In this document: one piece after another, positions 16,513 to 24,831 of the stretch
Layout of the letters: every line of letters starts with the position of its first letter
Position numbering within the stretch: the stretch's first letter is position 1
Assembly (NCBI GenBank): GCA_028875725.1
Contig: JAPPCR010000006.1
Coordinates: 398,134 to 462,133 of the forward strand
Direction of reading: 5' to 3'
DNA from: Acidobacteriota bacterium
GTDB taxonomy: Bacteria; Acidobacteriota; Thermoanaerobaculia; Multivoradales; Multivoraceae
Length of the DNA: 64,000 nt
Program-made: the position numbers and the translations under genes
Notes under the pieces: model-generated
What the model saw: the letters and a program-made list of their open reading frames with translations, nothing else
What the model was told of the DNA's origin: nothing
Database searches by the model: none

Positions 16513-17730
16513 TCAGGCGGCTTGGCGGAGCTCGATGGCGCTGCGGCGAAGCGCGCGGACTCGTTCAGCCAGCCTGCCGATCTCGCTTCTCAGGCTCTCG
16601 ATGCTGCCTGACAGGTCGAGTGTGGCGATTTCGAGCTGCTTCCCGGCGTGGCGAACTCGATGCTCGACGTCGTCGGCCTCTCCTTCGGCGTAGACCAGCA
16701 GGCCTCCGGGCAGGTCGAGGGCGGTGGTGTAGGCGAGGAGCTGGTAGAGATCGGCGTTGGGCACATGGGCGTGCTTGACGCGCTTGTACTTTGCGTCGCC
16801 GACGAAGGTGCAGGTCAGGCCGTTCCACCAGGAGAGGTCCGGCTTGAGTCGCACCCGTCCTGCTGTATCGAGGTGGATTGGCGGCAATCGACGGTCTGAC
16901 CGGAACGCGCGTTCGGATAGGCGGAGCTCCTCGCGTAGCGCCCGCGTCACGAACTCCTGGAAGACGTCGTTCATGTCCATCAGGAAGCCGTTCGCCCGCA
17001 CGGCGCCGCGCGCGGCTTCAAAGGACGCGTGGCGAAGGATGAGCCGCGCGAGGGTGACCGCCTCCCGGTAGTGCTCATTCAGGCGGTCGAACTTGACCTC
17101 GGGGACGGCATTCGCCGGGAAGTCGACCAAGCTCACGTTGTCCAGTGTCGCGGCGACCCAGGCGAGATCGAGGCGCGACTGTGCTGAACGGATGCGAAGC
17201 TTGCCGAGACGGTCGGCCGCGGCCTTGACGAGTCGATTGGCGAGCACGTCGTCGGTGAAGTCGTCGTAGCGGACCTCGACCGGCAGGGGAACGCCGAACC
17301 GGCGGCGGATCTGGTCGGCGACGCGGATGCGTCCGCGGACCGTGTGCAGCGCTTCTTCTTGCGTGCGGTAGCCGTGGAGGAGTCCGCGAGCGAAGGCCCG
17401 GCGCGCGGCGCGTGTGAGCGCGGGCACGAGAGCTTCGATGAGCGTCTGTCGCCGAACGAAGTCGAAACGCTCTTCCCGGAAGTCGACGCCCATGGCGTAG
17501 GACGCCAGGTAGAGCACACGGCCGATGGGCAGCTTGGGTTCGATGGCGACGGAAAGGTCGCCGATCTCGAGCGCGCCGATCGTGGAACCGGGCCTGAGGT
17601 AGTACGCGTCGCTAGTCCCGGGCGCGGGTTCGATGCTCGCGAGGTGGGGCTTCAACCGGTCGCGTTCCCTGACCGAGAGCGCCACCGGCTCTTCGGTGGG
17701 GGTCCACTCGCGGAGGTCAAGATTCCGCAT
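16513..17730 (-). CDS. mcrC: McrC-like nuclease subunit of a McrBC restriction system
   Basis: A 405-residue McrBC-family endonuclease subunit. The middle carries the McrC conserved core (EALHTVRGRIRVADQIRRRF and VEVRYDDFTDDVLANRLVKAA). The C-terminal PD-(D/E)xK nuclease shows as RLKPDLSWW, with D in the PD position, and FVGDAKYKR, with D-x-K as the second catalytic pair. In characterised systems McrC cuts DNA once McrB translocates from modified cytosine sites. The ATG at 17730 begins MRNLDLREWTPTEEP and overlaps the mcrB stop by 14 bases, so translation is coupled. The longer in-frame extension upstream is only the antisense-like tail of mcrB in another frame. Confidence 0.9.
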   Translation of the reverse strand: MRNLDLREWTPTEEPVALSVRERDRLKPHLASIEPAPGTSDAYYLRPGSTIGALEIGDLSVAIEPKLPIGRVLYLASYAMGVDFREERFDFVRRQTLIEALVPALTRAARRAFARGLLHGYRTQEEALHTVRGRIRVADQIRRRFGVPLPVEVRYDDFTDDVLANRLVKAAADRLGKLRIRSAQSRLDLAWVAATLDNVSLVDFPANAVPEVKFDRLNEHYREAVTLARLILRHASFEAARGAVRANGFLMDMNDVFQEFVTRALREELRLSERAFRSDRRLPPIHLDTAGRVRLKPDLSWWNGLTCTFVGDAKYKRVKHAHVPNADLYQLLAYTTALDLPGGLLVYAEGEADDVEHRVRHAGKQLEIATLDLSGSIESLRSEIGRLAERVRALRRSAIELRQAA

Positions 17731-19996
17731 CGTCAGTCGCCCCGTCCTCTTCGTTGCCTCCCGGGTCGCCGGAGGGCGCCTCGGCGTTCGAGTTCGGGTC
17801 GCTGTCGGCAGCGTGGTCAGTGCCGTCGCCGCCAGCCACTTGGCGCAGCTTGTCGAGATCGAACTCGGCAAGCCGGTCCGTCTCACCGTATAGGTGCTCC
17901 TCGACGTACGGCAGGACGTTGTGTTCCCAGATGAGCCGGACCTTCTCCTCGTCGAGGTCCTCCTTCATGAAGTAGCTGGGTCCGATGGCCGCCTGCCGGT
18001 CGTTCAATCTGCTGTTCGCTCGCTTCATGACATCCGCCACCCAGGCCATGTCGGGCGACGAGTTCTTCTCCAGCCAGCGACCGAGTAGTCCCTCGACCGG
18101 CGGCTTGTCGGGATGGAACTCGACGAAGTGGAACCGTCGGCGCAGCGCCAGGTCGACCAGCGCGATCGAGCGGTCGGCCGTGTTCATCGTGCCGATGATG
18201 TAGAGATTCTCTGGCAGACTGAACGGCTCGTCCTCGGCCGAGGCGTACTGGAGCCTCATGTCTTCGTCGCGGTACTCGAGCAGGAAGTACAACTCGCCGA
18301 AGACCTTGGCCAGGTTGCCTCGGTTGATTTCGTCGATGATCAGGAAGTGTGGCGTGCCCGGCTCAGCACGGGCCCTTCTAGCGGCGTTGACCAGCGGGCC
18401 CTCGCGCAGCGCGAAGCCAGCTTGGCCCTCATCGGACAGCGTCGGCCGGTAGCCTTGAACGAAGTCCTCGTAGGCGTACGAAGGGTGGAACTGGACCAGA
18501 GTGACGCGCTCTTCGGAGTCGGCAAGGAAGCTCGCTAGTTCGCGGGCGGCGTAGGTCTTGCCCGTGCCGGGCGGCCCCTGGAAGATGACCTGACGTTTGT
18601 CGTCGAGGAGCGACGCTATCTTCCGGAGGTCTGCCTCGTTGTAAAGCAGATCGCGCGCGAGGTCCGAGAAATCGGCGTCCGCCAGCGTCTCACGGGACGC
18701 ATCTGGAACCGGTTGAGGCTCGTCGTTGTCCGGATCGCCGTACCGTGCAAGGAACCGGTCGTAGTCCTGCTCCTTTCCGTGGAACGTGAAGTCGATCAAG
18801 GCGCTGGCCTCCCACGGACGATCTCCCGAATCGCGCGTGACCTTCCAGATTGTGCGAAGACCAGCGTAGAAGTACCACTCGTGGGGTGGTTCCACGGGCG
18901 TCCAGGTCACCCGGAGGTTGCGACCGTCTCCCTTGTTCTCGGTAACGACGCCGATCGCCTTGATCGCCATCGTGGAGATGTTCTTGCCTCGGTTCTCGAA
19001 CGGGAGCCCCCGCTTCTTGACGAAGGTGGCCTTGATCGCGATTCGGTCTCCAGGCTCTATCGACTTGACAAGGTCCAGATACTTGTCCTCAAAGCCGTGC
19101 TGCCAGATGCCCTCCTGTACGAACCGGTTCGTCTGATCGCCTGCCTCCCAGAAAGCTCCCACGAACCAGCACGGCCGCTCTTCCGATCCTCGGCCACCGG
19201 CCATCGCGAACAGGACTGATTGAGCTTCGAGGCGATCCTTCGGTCGTTCTAGGCCTGCTCCGCGAGCGCGGTGTACGAGCTCATCGAGTAGTCCGAGCCC
19301 GTGTTCGTAGTGCGTCGCCTCGTCGCCTCCGGGAGCGGGCATCGGATGCCCGGTGCGTTCGTACGTCGCGTTGAACTCGGTGACTTTGTAGGGCGGGTAC
19401 TGACGAGCGCCGCATGCCATCAGGAGAAGGGCGATCCATCTCAGGCGGGTACCAGTGCCGCGGGTGGGCGCCTGCCGGCCGCTGGGCAAGCTCTCGGGAA
19501 CCAGGGGCGTGAACGCCCGGATTCGATCGGCTATCGACAGCCCCGCGTCCTCGGCCCAGATGACTCGCAGAGCTTCGCGAGCTCCCTCCGGCTGCTCCTG
19601 GAACCAGTTGCGCAGGCCGGTCTTATCGTAGGTGGAGGTGAGGTTGTTTCCTATCGCTCTCGCGACGATGTCGAGGCAGTTCTCGTCGCCCTCCAGAACG
19701 GCTCGGCGGGCCTCCTGAAGCTGTCGCTCGATAGCGAGCTTGTACTCGACCTCTTGGCTATCCAGAAGGCCGCTCTCGAGGTAGCGGCGGACCTCCTCCA
19801 GGTACGGCTTCCATTTCTTCGTTGCCGCTGCCTTCTTCCCCATCCTCTTGTAGGCGTCAGGCCCATGACGTTCCCGGATCGTCTCGACCGCTTTGTTGGC
19901 CGCCTTCCTCCCGGCGTCCGGATCTTCCGCCCTTCGCGTCGCCCACGCCTTGTCCGCAGGGCCTTGCGGTCCGTTCGTATCGTCTCGGCCTGCCAT
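17717..19996 (-). CDS. mcrB: McrB-like AAA+ GTPase subunit with N-terminal modified-DNA reader region
   Basis: A 759-residue motor subunit of a modification-dependent restriction system. Residues about 450-720 form the McrB AAA+ domain: Walker A QGPPGTGKTYAAREL (near 472), Walker B LIIDEINRGNLAKVFGELY (near 550), and GTMNTADRSIALVD (near 604), the McrB-specific GTP-recognition motif. Residues about 275-395 resemble an EVE/PUA-like reader (CWFVGAFWEAGDQTNRF, then EPGDRIAIKATFVKKRGLPF and PPHEWYFYAG), expected to flip and read modified bases. The first 100 residues are basic and helical with no recognised domain. The acidic tail after 725 is low-complexity. A GGGAG precedes the ATG at 19996. 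It sits beside HigBA, as in defence islands. Confidence 0.92.
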   Translation of the reverse strand: MAGRDDTNGPQGPADKAWATRRAEDPDAGRKAANKAVETIRERHGPDAYKRMGKKAAATKKWKPYLEEVRRYLESGLLDSQEVEYKLAIERQLQEARRAVLEGDENCLDIVARAIGNNLTSTYDKTGLRNWFQEQPEGAREALRVIWAEDAGLSIADRIRAFTPLVPESLPSGRQAPTRGTGTRLRWIALLLMACGARQYPPYKVTEFNATYERTGHPMPAPGGDEATHYEHGLGLLDELVHRARGAGLERPKDRLEAQSVLFAMAGGRGSEERPCWFVGAFWEAGDQTNRFVQEGIWQHGFEDKYLDLVKSIEPGDRIAIKATFVKKRGLPFENRGKNISTMAIKAIGVVTENKGDGRNLRVTWTPVEPPHEWYFYAGLRTIWKVTRDSGDRPWEASALIDFTFHGKEQDYDRFLARYGDPDNDEPQPVPDASRETLADADFSDLARDLLYNEADLRKIASLLDDKRQVIFQGPPGTGKTYAARELASFLADSEERVTLVQFHPSYAYEDFVQGYRPTLSDEGQAGFALREGPLVNAARRARAEPGTPHFLIIDEINRGNLAKVFGELYFLLEYRDEDMRLQYASAEDEPFSLPENLYIIGTMNTADRSIALVDLALRRRFHFVEFHPDKPPVEGLLGRWLEKNSSPDMAWVADVMKRANSRLNDRQAAIGPSYFMKEDLDEEKVRLIWEHNVLPYVEEHLYGETDRLAEFDLDKLRQVAGGDGTDHAADSDPNSNAEAPSGDPGGNEEDGATDDAES

Positions 19997-20230
19997 CGTC
20001 GCTCCCAGTTGTGCGCCGTCTGTGCCTTCCAGGTCGTCGCGGTTCGCGGCTTCGGCGTTCGGAGCCGCCTTGAGCGACGCGGGATGCTACTAGCTGGCGA
20101 GACCCTCAGGACCGCGCCGTTTCGTCAGTGCAATCGCGCTGCGGCTTCCGCTTGTGGAACTCCGCTGCTGAGGGACGAGCGCCCGCGGCCGGAGCTAGGC
20201 GATAGCGCTGGCGCTGGTAGGTTCGCGGTC

Positions 20231-20374
20231 ATGTTGGAAGTGCTGGTTGCCTTGCTGGCCTTCATCGCGCTGCTGGTTGCAGGCGCCTGGATCGTAGGCG
20301 ACCTTGTCGCGCGGTACCTCGTTCGGGCCACTGCCGACTCTCTCGACGCCGTCGAATCGGCGCGTCGGCTCTGA
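20231..20374 (+). CDS. Putative one-helix membrane peptide
   Basis: A 47-residue reading frame beginning MLEVLVALLAFIALLVAGAW, with one strong transmembrane helix (residues about 3-23), a second mildly hydrophobic stretch, and an amphipathic charged tail ending DAVESARRL. It starts 235 bases upstream of the divergent mcrB start and has only a weak TAGG as ribosome-binding site, 9 bases before the ATG. It could be a real small membrane protein of the defence island or a chance hydrophobic frame. I see nothing else in the 19997-20230 gap apart from the mcrB leader. Function unknown. Confidence 0.35.
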   Translation: MLEVLVALLAFIALLVAGAWIVGDLVARYLVRATADSLDAVESARRL

Positions 20375-20391
20375 CGGTCCTCACGGGCGGT

Positions 20392-20447
20392 GCCGACCCG
20401 AGGCGGCCGGCGCGTTTCCCTGGCCGCCTTCGGCGGCAGCGGGTCGG
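20392..20447. repeat. Intergenic inverted repeat
   Basis: GCCGACCCG (20392-20400) plus GGCGGCC (20402-20408) can pair with GGCCGCC (20422-20428) and CGGGTCGG (20440-20447), giving a two-part stem just after the putative membrane peptide. There is no T-run, so it is not a standard intrinsic terminator. From here to element A at 20596, about 150 bases, I see no supported gene; a minus-strand 84-codon frame (20467-20721) overlaps element A and lacks family features. Confidence 0.5.
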
Positions 20448-20595
20448 GAGACCCGCGCACCCAGAGCTACACCGTCACGTGATGGGTGTCTTTACTACGA
20501 CCGGTGAAGCTCACCGCGGGCGGATGCTGGCCAGAAGGCCGGCGCACCGACACCCGGCACTTGGCGGGCTGCAGCGCGGAGCTGATGTCCTCCAG

Positions 20596-20767
20596 CCTGA
20601 ACCGGGCCGAGGGGAGGGTCCCAGGGGGCTGGAGGCGAGCGACTGCCGATGGCCTCTCAGTAACTGACGTCCTACCGGAGCGAAGCCGACCGAAGCGAAC
20701 CCTCATCCCTCCAGTTATCAAGAAGGGGTGAGCGGCTCCTGGGACCCTCCCCTCGGCCCGGTCCAGG
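20596..20767 (+). repeat. Long-stem inverted-repeat element, copy A
   Basis: The two 30-base ends (20596-20625 and 20738-20767) are inverted copies with one mismatch, enclosing about 112 bases. A second element with the same design lies at 56721-56899 in the opposite orientation. The interiors share at least two blocks: 20626-20641 with 56851-56866 (15 of 16 identical) and 20671-20698 with 56794-56821 (26 of 28 identical, compared as reverse complement). Stem differences between copies are compensated on both arms. This copy sits between the island and the convergent carboxylase gene, 24 bases before its stop. It could be a structured RNA, bidirectional terminator or small non-autonomous element. 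Confidence 0.85.
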
Positions 20768-20791
20768 CGGGTGCGACCGGCGCCGCCGCTG

Positions 20792-23700
20792 TCAGGGCCG
20801 GAACTGCGTCGCCCGCGGCTTGAGCCGCGCCGGCTGCGAGACGATGTTCCACGCCATGTCGAGCCACTCGCAGATGAGGGCGCGGGTGTCGCGGGGGTCG
20901 ATCATCTCTTCGACCTGGAACCGGGAGAGGGGGCCGACGGGGCCGCGGGCGCTTTCGATGCGGGCCATCAGTTCTTCCCGGAAGGCCTTCGGGTCTTCGG
21001 CCTGGGCGAGCTGCCGCTTGTAGGCGGCCTCGATGCCACCCTCGGGCGGGATGCCGCCGGTGTCGGCGGCCGGCCAGACGACGCGCATCGAGGGCTGGGC
21101 CCGTGGGGTCGCGTAGTTGTTGCCGGCGACGCCGAAGCTGCGGCGCATGATGACGGTGAAGACGGGGACGGTGGCCTGGGCGAAGGCGATCATCCACTGG
21201 CCGCCCCAGCGGATCGTGCCGGTGATCTCGTGTTCGAGGCCCACGGCGAAACCGGGGTTGTCGACGAGGTTGAGGACCGGCAGGTGGAAGAGGTCGCAGA
21301 GGTCGAGGTGGCGGATCAGCTTGCGGCAGCCGTCGGCGGTGAGCGCGCCGCCGTTGGCATGCTGGCTGTCCGAGGCGATGACGCCCATGGGACGGCCGGC
21401 GAATCTCACGAAGCCGGTGACCTGGTCGGTGCCCCATAGCGGACCGATCTCGAAGAACGAGTCCCGGTCCGCCATCAGCCGGATCGCGCGGCGGACGTCG
21501 AAGGTCGCCGTGCGCTTGCGGGGGATCAGGCTGAACAGCTCTTCGTCGCGCCGGTCGGGCGGGTCGTTCGGGTCCGGCGTCGCGGTCGAAGGCGTCTCGA
21601 AGACGGAGGAAGGCAGGTAGGAGAGGAAGCGCCGGGTGAGGACCATCGCCTCCTCCTCGGTTTCCGCCAGGTTGTCCACCGAGCCGTTGCGGCAGTGGAT
21701 GTGCCAGCCGCCCAGGTCCTCCTTGGTGATGTCGTAGCCCATCGCGGGGCGCACCACCGGCGGTCCCGCGACGAACAGTTGCGCGATGTCGCGCACCATG
21801 ACCGAGAAGTGGCCGAGCACCGCTTTGGCGGCGCCGATGCCGACGACGCTGCCGAGCAGGACGTTGACGACCGGCACGGTGCCCAGTTGCTCGGTGTACA
21901 TGGTGCTGCCGAGGTGGCCGGGCAGGAAGGAGCCGCCGCCGCCCGCGACCCGGGGCCGCCCCGCCTTGATCGCGCCCCGGCTCTCCTTCGCCTTGCTCTC
22001 GCCGTCCTTCTGCTGTTGCGGCACCATCGCGGCGACGCTGCCGCCGCCCGACGAGCCGTCGAGCAGGCGGATCGAAGGCGCGCGCATCTCGAGGGCCAGG
22101 CGGTCTAGGTAGCTGCTCTTCGCGCCGATCGCGCCGTCCGCGTGGCCGCCCCGTGAGGTGAAGTCGTCGGCGCAGACGACCGCGGTGCGGCCCCCGATCC
22201 GGCCCCATCCGCCGACGTGGTTGGCCGGCGTGAAGGCCGTGATCGCGCCGGCCTCGTCGTAGGACGCGAAACCGGCGATGCTGCCGATCTCGTGGAAGGA
22301 GTCTTTGTCGAGCAGGAGGTCGATTCGTTCCCTGCAGGTCAGCTTGCCGCGGCTGCGCTGGCGGACGACCCCGGGATCGCCGGAGCCCGGGGCGAGGCGT
22401 TCGAGGGCCAGGGCCTGCATCGTGGCCACGTCCTCGAGCATCGGCGCCCAGGTGTCGTCCCGATGCGCGGTGACCGCTTCGCAGGTCGCGTCCCCGGCCG
22501 GCGCGACGACCGCGACGACCTGGCCCGCCTCCACCGTGTCGCCGGGTTGCAGCGGCTGCAGGGCGGCCACCCGGCCGTCGCAGGGCGAGGTGACGGCGGA
22601 CTCCATCTTCATCGCGCTGACGACGAGCAGCGTCTCGCCGGCGGCCACCTGCTCGCCGTCCGTCGCGCGCACCTCGAGGATCGAGCCGGCCATCGGGCAG
22701 GCGACGGCCTGCTGGCCGGGTTCGACGTCGAGTTCCGCGGAGGTCGTCCTCGCCGCGGGCTGCGTGCCCGCGCCGCTCGCGACGGAGAGCCCCATCACGG
22801 TCGCCTGTTGCCGCAACAGGGTCATGGCGCCGTTGGCGGTCGCGATGCCGACGTCGGCCGAAAGTAGCTCCGGGTTCTCCTCCAGGAGGGTGGTCCGGGC
22901 GTCGCCGGCGCGGACGGAGGGATGGGCGAGGATCGCCTTGAGCTGGTCGAGGTTGGTGGCGAGTCCGCCGACGTGGAACTCCGAGACCGCGCGCCGTACG
23001 CGCTCGACGGCGGCGGTGAAGGACGCGGCGCCGGGACCGAACGAGGAAGAGCTGGTGGCCGTCACCTTGGCGAGCAGGGGGTCGAACTGGGGCGGTGGCG
23101 AGTAGCCGACGTAGCCGCAGCCGTCGACCCGCACGCCGGGGCCGGCGGGTTCCTTGTACGCGCTCAGCGTTCCGGCGCCGCGGGCGACCACGCGGGCCTG
23201 GACGGCGAAACCCCGCGGTTCACCGACCGCAGTCTGGTCGCCGAGACCCAGGGAGTCGAGGCTGGCGCCGGCGGCGAGTCGAAACTGAGCCTCGACGAGA
23301 TCGAACCCGGTGACCTGCTCGGTGACCGTGTGCTCGACCTGGATGCGGGCATTGCACTCGATGAAGAAGTGCTCGCTGGTCTCGGGGACGATCAGGAACT
23401 CGACGGTGCCGGCGTTGACGTAGGCGGCGGCCTCCATCAGCCTGACCGCGTCGGCGAGGAGGCGGTCGCGCAGATCGCCGTCCAGGCCGGGCGCGGGGGC
23501 CGTCTCGATCACTTTCTGGTTGCGCAACTGAACGGAGCAGTCCCGCTCGTGCAGGTGGACGGCGTTGCCGTTCGCGTCGGCGAGGACCTGGACCTCGATG
23601 TGCCGTGGGCGCTCGATCAGCTTCTCGACGAACAGCGCGCCGTCACCGAACGCGGCCGCCGCTTCGCTTCGGCACCGCTCGAAAGCGTCGGCCATCGCGC

Positions 23701-24232
23701 CGCCGGACCGCACCGTGCGCATGCCGCGGCCGCCCCCTCCGGCGGCCGCCTTGAGCATCACGGGATAGCCGAGCAGATCCGCGAGCGCGGCCGCCTCGTT
23801 CGCGGAGTCCACCGGTCCGTCGCTGCCGGGAACGACCGGGATATCGAGGGAAGCCGCAAGCTGGCGCGCGCGCACTTTGTCGCCGAACAGGGACAGGACG
23901 GTGGGCGGCGGGCCGACGAAGACGAGGCCGGCCGCGGCGCACCGCTCGGCGAAGGTCGCGTTCTCGGCCAGGAATCCGTAGCCCGGGTGGACGCAGTCGC
24001 AGCCGCTGGCGAGGGCGGTGGCGACCAGATCCTCGGCGTCGAGATAGGCGGCGACGGGATCGTCGGGGGCGCCGTTGCCTATCTGCAGCGCCTCCGTCGT
24101 CAGCCGCGTGTGGAGCGACAGGGAGTCGGCGGCCGGATAGACGCCGACCGACTCGATGCCCAGCGCCTCCGCCGCCTTGGCGATGCGGATGGCGATCTCG
24201 CCGCGGTTGCTGATCAGGACCCTCTGGAGCAT
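20792..24232 (-). CDS. Single-chain acyl-CoA carboxylase (BC-BCCP-CT fusion)
   Basis: A 1146-residue biotin-dependent carboxylase carrying all activities in one chain. Residues 1-450 are biotin carboxylase (LQRVLISNRGEIAIRI, AAAGGGGRGMRTV glycine-rich ATP loop, FIECNARIQVEHTVTEQVTG). The biotinyl domain has Lys542 in VVSAMKMESAVTSP. Residues about 600-1146 are carboxyltransferase with N and C halves (SRGGHADGAIGAKS, LNLVDNPGFAVGLEHE, MRRSFGVAGNNYATPR). This order matches the single-chain long-chain acyl-CoA carboxylases known from mycobacteria rather than split AccABCD or pyruvate carboxylase. The ATG at 24232 is chosen because the BC domain starts at once. Likely products are malonyl-CoA or longer 2-carboxyacyl-CoAs. 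Confidence 0.92.
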   Translation of the reverse strand: MLQRVLISNRGEIAIRIAKAAEALGIESVGVYPAADSLSLHTRLTTEALQIGNGAPDDPVAAYLDAEDLVATALASGCDCVHPGYGFLAENATFAERCAAAGLVFVGPPPTVLSLFGDKVRARQLAASLDIPVVPGSDGPVDSANEAAALADLLGYPVMLKAAAGGGGRGMRTVRSGGAMADAFERCRSEAAAAFGDGALFVEKLIERPRHIEVQVLADANGNAVHLHERDCSVQLRNQKVIETAPAPGLDGDLRDRLLADAVRLMEAAAYVNAGTVEFLIVPETSEHFFIECNARIQVEHTVTEQVTGFDLVEAQFRLAAGASLDSLGLGDQTAVGEPRGFAVQARVVARGAGTLSAYKEPAGPGVRVDGCGYVGYSPPPQFDPLLAKVTATSSSSFGPGAASFTAAVERVRRAVSEFHVGGLATNLDQLKAILAHPSVRAGDARTTLLEENPELLSADVGIATANGAMTLLRQQATVMGLSVASGAGTQPAARTTSAELDVEPGQQAVACPMAGSILEVRATDGEQVAAGETLLVVSAMKMESAVTSPCDGRVAALQPLQPGDTVEAGQVVAVVAPAGDATCEAVTAHRDDTWAPMLEDVATMQALALERLAPGSGDPGVVRQRSRGKLTCRERIDLLLDKDSFHEIGSIAGFASYDEAGAITAFTPANHVGGWGRIGGRTAVVCADDFTSRGGHADGAIGAKSSYLDRLALEMRAPSIRLLDGSSGGGSVAAMVPQQQKDGESKAKESRGAIKAGRPRVAGGGGSFLPGHLGSTMYTEQLGTVPVVNVLLGSVVGIGAAKAVLGHFSVMVRDIAQLFVAGPPVVRPAMGYDITKEDLGGWHIHCRNGSVDNLAETEEEAMVLTRRFLSYLPSSVFETPSTATPDPNDPPDRRDEELFSLIPRKRTATFDVRRAIRLMADRDSFFEIGPLWGTDQVTGFVRFAGRPMGVIASDSQHANGGALTADGCRKLIRHLDLCDLFHLPVLNLVDNPGFAVGLEHEITGTIRWGGQWMIAFAQATVPVFTVIMRRSFGVAGNNYATPRAQPSMRVVWPAADTGGIPPEGGIEAAYKRQLAQAEDPKAFREELMARIESARGPVGPLSRFQVEEMIDPRDTRALICEWLDMAWNIVSQPARLKPRATQFRP

Positions 24233-24324
24233 GAATGTACTGCCGAGGTTGGGCATTCTGCGCTGATCCCTATGGTGGTGAAGAGGGACAGGAGGATACA
24301 GGCGGGGCGCTAGCATCCCGCGCC

Positions 24325-24831
24325 ATGGTCTTCACCTGGCGCTACGCCACCGCCGCCGACGCCCCGGCGATCGTGGCGCTCGTCAACGACGCGTTCGAAG
24401 TGGAGGCGGACGTGCTGACCGGCGAACGGATCGCGCTGCCGGACGTACTGGGCCGCCTTGAGCGCGGTTCATTCCTCGTGTGCGACGGGAGCGCCGGCGG
24501 TCTGGCGGGTTGCGTCTATGTCGAGTTGCGCGGCGAGACTGGCTACCTCGGCCTGGTGTCCGTCGCATCGGCACGGCAGAGCCTGGGGCTGGGCCGCGAC
24601 CTGATGGCCGCGGCCGAGGGCTGGTTGCACGAAGCGGGCTGCAGCGTTTGCCAGCTCTGGGTGCTCAGCAGCCGGCCGGAGCTGCTGGCCTGGTACGGCC
24701 GGCGCGGGTACCGGGTGGTCCGGAAGGAGCCGTTCGAAGCCGTCAACCCGCCTCCGACGAGAAAGCCCCTTCGGCCCGTCCACTTCGAGATCATGGAGCG
24801 CGAGCTGACGCCCCTGGGAGGGAGCGGCTAG
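24325..24831 (+). CDS. GNAT-family N-acetyltransferase
   Basis: A 168-residue GCN5-related acyltransferase. It opens with FTWRYATAADAPAIVALVNDAF, the usual beta1-alpha1 of the fold. GYLGLVSVASARQSLGLGRDLM is motif A (V.p..qg.GiG..L), the acetyl-CoA pyrophosphate site with a relaxed QSLGLGRDL loop. WYGRRGYRVVRKEPFE is the C-terminal motif B. The acceptor substrate is unknown. The ATG at 24325 is used because upstream in-frame sequence lies in the 92-base promoter gap shared with the divergent carboxylase. Its stop overlaps the convergent downstream gene by 4 bases. Confidence 0.88.
   Translation: MVFTWRYATAADAPAIVALVNDAFEVEADVLTGERIALPDVLGRLERGSFLVCDGSAGGLAGCVYVELRGETGYLGLVSVASARQSLGLGRDLMAAAEGWLHEAGCSVCQLWVLSSRPELLAWYGRRGYRVVRKEPFEAVNPPPTRKPLRPVHFEIMERELTPLGGSG

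Noticed and set aside
20467..20721. 84-codon minus-strand frame overlapping element A
   Set aside because: Its second half is made of the inverted-repeat arm, it has no homology I recognise, and codon use is poor; better explained by the repeat element.
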